Shown one piece after another: positions 63,191 to 64,000 of a stretch of 64,000 nt of DNA. Made by a program: the position numbers and the translations under genes. The notes under the pieces were generated by a model that was given only the letters and a program-made list of their open reading frames with translations, made no database searches and was not told the origin of the DNA. Every line of letters begins with the position of its first letter. The stretch's first letter is position 1. Origin of the DNA: PALSA-693 sp963781155 (lineage in GTDB: Bacteria > Actinomycetota > Acidimicrobiia > Acidimicrobiales > Palsa-688); the NCBI GenBank assembly GCA_963781155.1, contig CAWAEC010000012.1:678987-742986 (forward strand). The letters are read 5' to 3'.

Positions 63191-63823
63191 TCAGGGGACC
63201 GGAGGCATGAAACGACGTCTGCCGATGACTAACCAGGGCGAATCTGTGTTGGCCGCGATCAACCTCCCGCCGCTCACGGCCGAGACGAACCGCCAAGCGC
63301 CAACAGCCAGCCAACCCGGAAGCGACATAGCCGCCTCCCAGGCGGCGAAGATCGTGGCCAGCGCCCACCCGCCCAGGTCCGCCACCGGCGCGATTACCGC
63401 TCCCGCCAGATCGACCGCCAACGCAGCAAAGGCCACCGCCGTCCAAGGCGCCCTCAACCGGAAACGCCGGCACCAGCCCCGGGCGGTCGTGTGAGGAACC
63501 GACACCCCCTCCGCCGCCGGGCGGACCCCGACCCTCCGGGCCGCGACCCCCTCGAGAACCGCCCCGACCGTCTCCACCACGTCCAGCCGGCCGACCAACA
63601 AAAACGCAGGCAGCATCGCATGAGTCACCTCGCAGGACCCGCAGCGCACACGCGGGATGAACACCCGCTGACACAGGCCCTCCTGACGGACATGACGCCG
63701 ATACCCCGACCACAAGCTCATCGGCGTCGAACACGACGGGCACTCCGGTCGCGGGAACACGACCGCCCGGCCAGCCGACACATACGCGTCGACCGACAAC
63801 GAACAAGGCCATACGATGGACAC
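63191..63823 (-). CDS. DUF6431-type transposon-associated zinc-binding protein
   Basis: The product is about 210 residues from GTG 63823 (the frame is open to 63955). The N-terminal zinc-ribbon ECPSCSTPMSLWSGYRRHVR and RVFIPRVRCGSCEVTHAMLP is followed by a helix-rich HTH part, VSVPHTTARGWCRRFRLRAP, and hydrophobic C-terminal helices. Genes of this type precede rve transposases in several actinobacterial elements. It likely helps bind element ends or transcription control. Confidence 0.7.
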   Translation of the reverse strand: MSIVWPCSLSVDAYVSAGRAVVFPRPECPSCSTPMSLWSGYRRHVRQEGLCQRVFIPRVRCGSCEVTHAMLPAFLLVGRLDVVETVGAVLEGVAARRVGVRPAAEGVSVPHTTARGWCRRFRLRAPWTAVAFAALAVDLAGAVIAPVADLGGWALATIFAAWEAAMSLPGWLAVGAWRFVSAVSGGRLIAANTDSPWLVIGRRRFMPPVP

Positions 63824-64000
63824 AGGTGGCAACACCGCCCTGGACCCCTCCCGACCGAGAGACCAATCGCAGCGGGAGGGGTCCCTCGCGAACAAGGACC
63901 CGCCATCCTCGCCGCCCCCACCCTCCGACAACCAGCCCAAACCGCCGCCAAACAACGCCGCCGAAAAACGCCCCCCGATGATCAGACAGTCACACCGCTA

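Larger units (their letters stand above)
60917..64000 (-). mobile_element. three-gene DDE transposon (partial at right edge)
   Basis: Three co-directional, closely packed genes form the unit: DUF6431 protein, DDE transposase and ExeA-type AAA ATPase. The pairing of an rve-type transposase with an AAA ATPase recalls TniA/TniB and Mu A/B systems. Weakly matching inverted ends are suggested at about 60917 and at the window edge. The right end is cut by the window, so boundaries are provisional. Confidence 0.5.

Noticed and set aside
62102..63232. 376-codon plus-strand frame
   Set aside because: Antisense of the transposase.
1..64000. CRISPR array
   Set aside because: No regularly spaced direct repeats with spacers were seen; only short tandem or operator repeats.

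Overview
The window looks like chromosomal DNA of a high-GC Actinomycetota member. The support is two WhiB-family iron-sulfur regulators, an MmpL-type RND transporter, a two-subunit (CrtYc/CrtYd type) lycopene cyclase, LAL and NarL-type regulators, and frequent GTG/TTG starts. I cannot place it below phylum. The left 43 kb is accessory-like: many regulator/effector pairs, decayed genes, an attachment-site-like tRNA fragment and mobile introns. The right 20 kb is more compact and intact.

Left region (1-24.3 kb). A zinc-ribbon gene with a frame break, a large LAL (ATPase-TPR-LuxR) regulator split by a frame change, a WhiB protein, and remnants of an XRE regulator, a dienelactone hydrolase and a DUF4091/PKD glycosidase-like protein. 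A secreted six-repeat propeller-like protein is also frameshifted. Intact modules include a divergent DHA2 efflux/MarR pair and a probable ADP-ribosyltransferase toxin (12249-13481). The toxin lies beside the 3' half of a tRNA-Ile(GAU) gene, an integration-site signature. There is also a TetR gene facing a truncated efflux gene across two perfect operators, a MarR/glyoxalase/AlkA module, and a two-component system beside an MmpL-like transporter.

Mobile intron complex (about 24.74-30.27 kb). Three group II introns are nested. Intron A carries a reverse transcriptase (RT) gene that is interrupted by intron B, and intron A's domain V is interrupted by intron C. B and C are relatives of each other with intact RT/maturase genes. 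Removing B on paper restores a 419-codon RT frame in A; removing C restores a 34-nt domain V.

Middle region (30.4-43.4 kb). A MarR/alpha-beta hydrolase pair with a striking double operator, a SNF2 helicase/SWIM-zinc-finger pair, HepT-like and small-gene remnants, a GH15 glucoamylase/trehalase-like enzyme, a membrane protein, a second WhiB, and a truncated DUF523 gene.

Light-response region (43.7-53.7 kb). crtE-crtI-crtB on the plus strand faces crtZ, an acyltransferase, a glycosyltransferase, crtYd and crtYc on the minus strand. DNA photolyase and an NAD-binding DUF2867 protein lie on one side and a B12-binding MerR-like photoreceptor regulator (LitR/CarH type, with W-x9-E-H) on the other. 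A shared 16-bp motif sits in both divergent promoters. The genes predict a hydroxylated cyclic C40 carotenoid that may be glycosylated and acylated, under light/B12 control.

Signalling and transposon region (54.4-64 kb). An anti-sigma-type ATPase with GAF domain, a SpoIIE-like fragment, a hemerythrin, a membrane PP2C phosphatase, a diadenylate-cyclase-like protein and two small proteins form a stress-signalling neighbourhood. The window ends in a three-gene DDE transposon (DUF6431 protein, transposase, ExeA-type ATPase).
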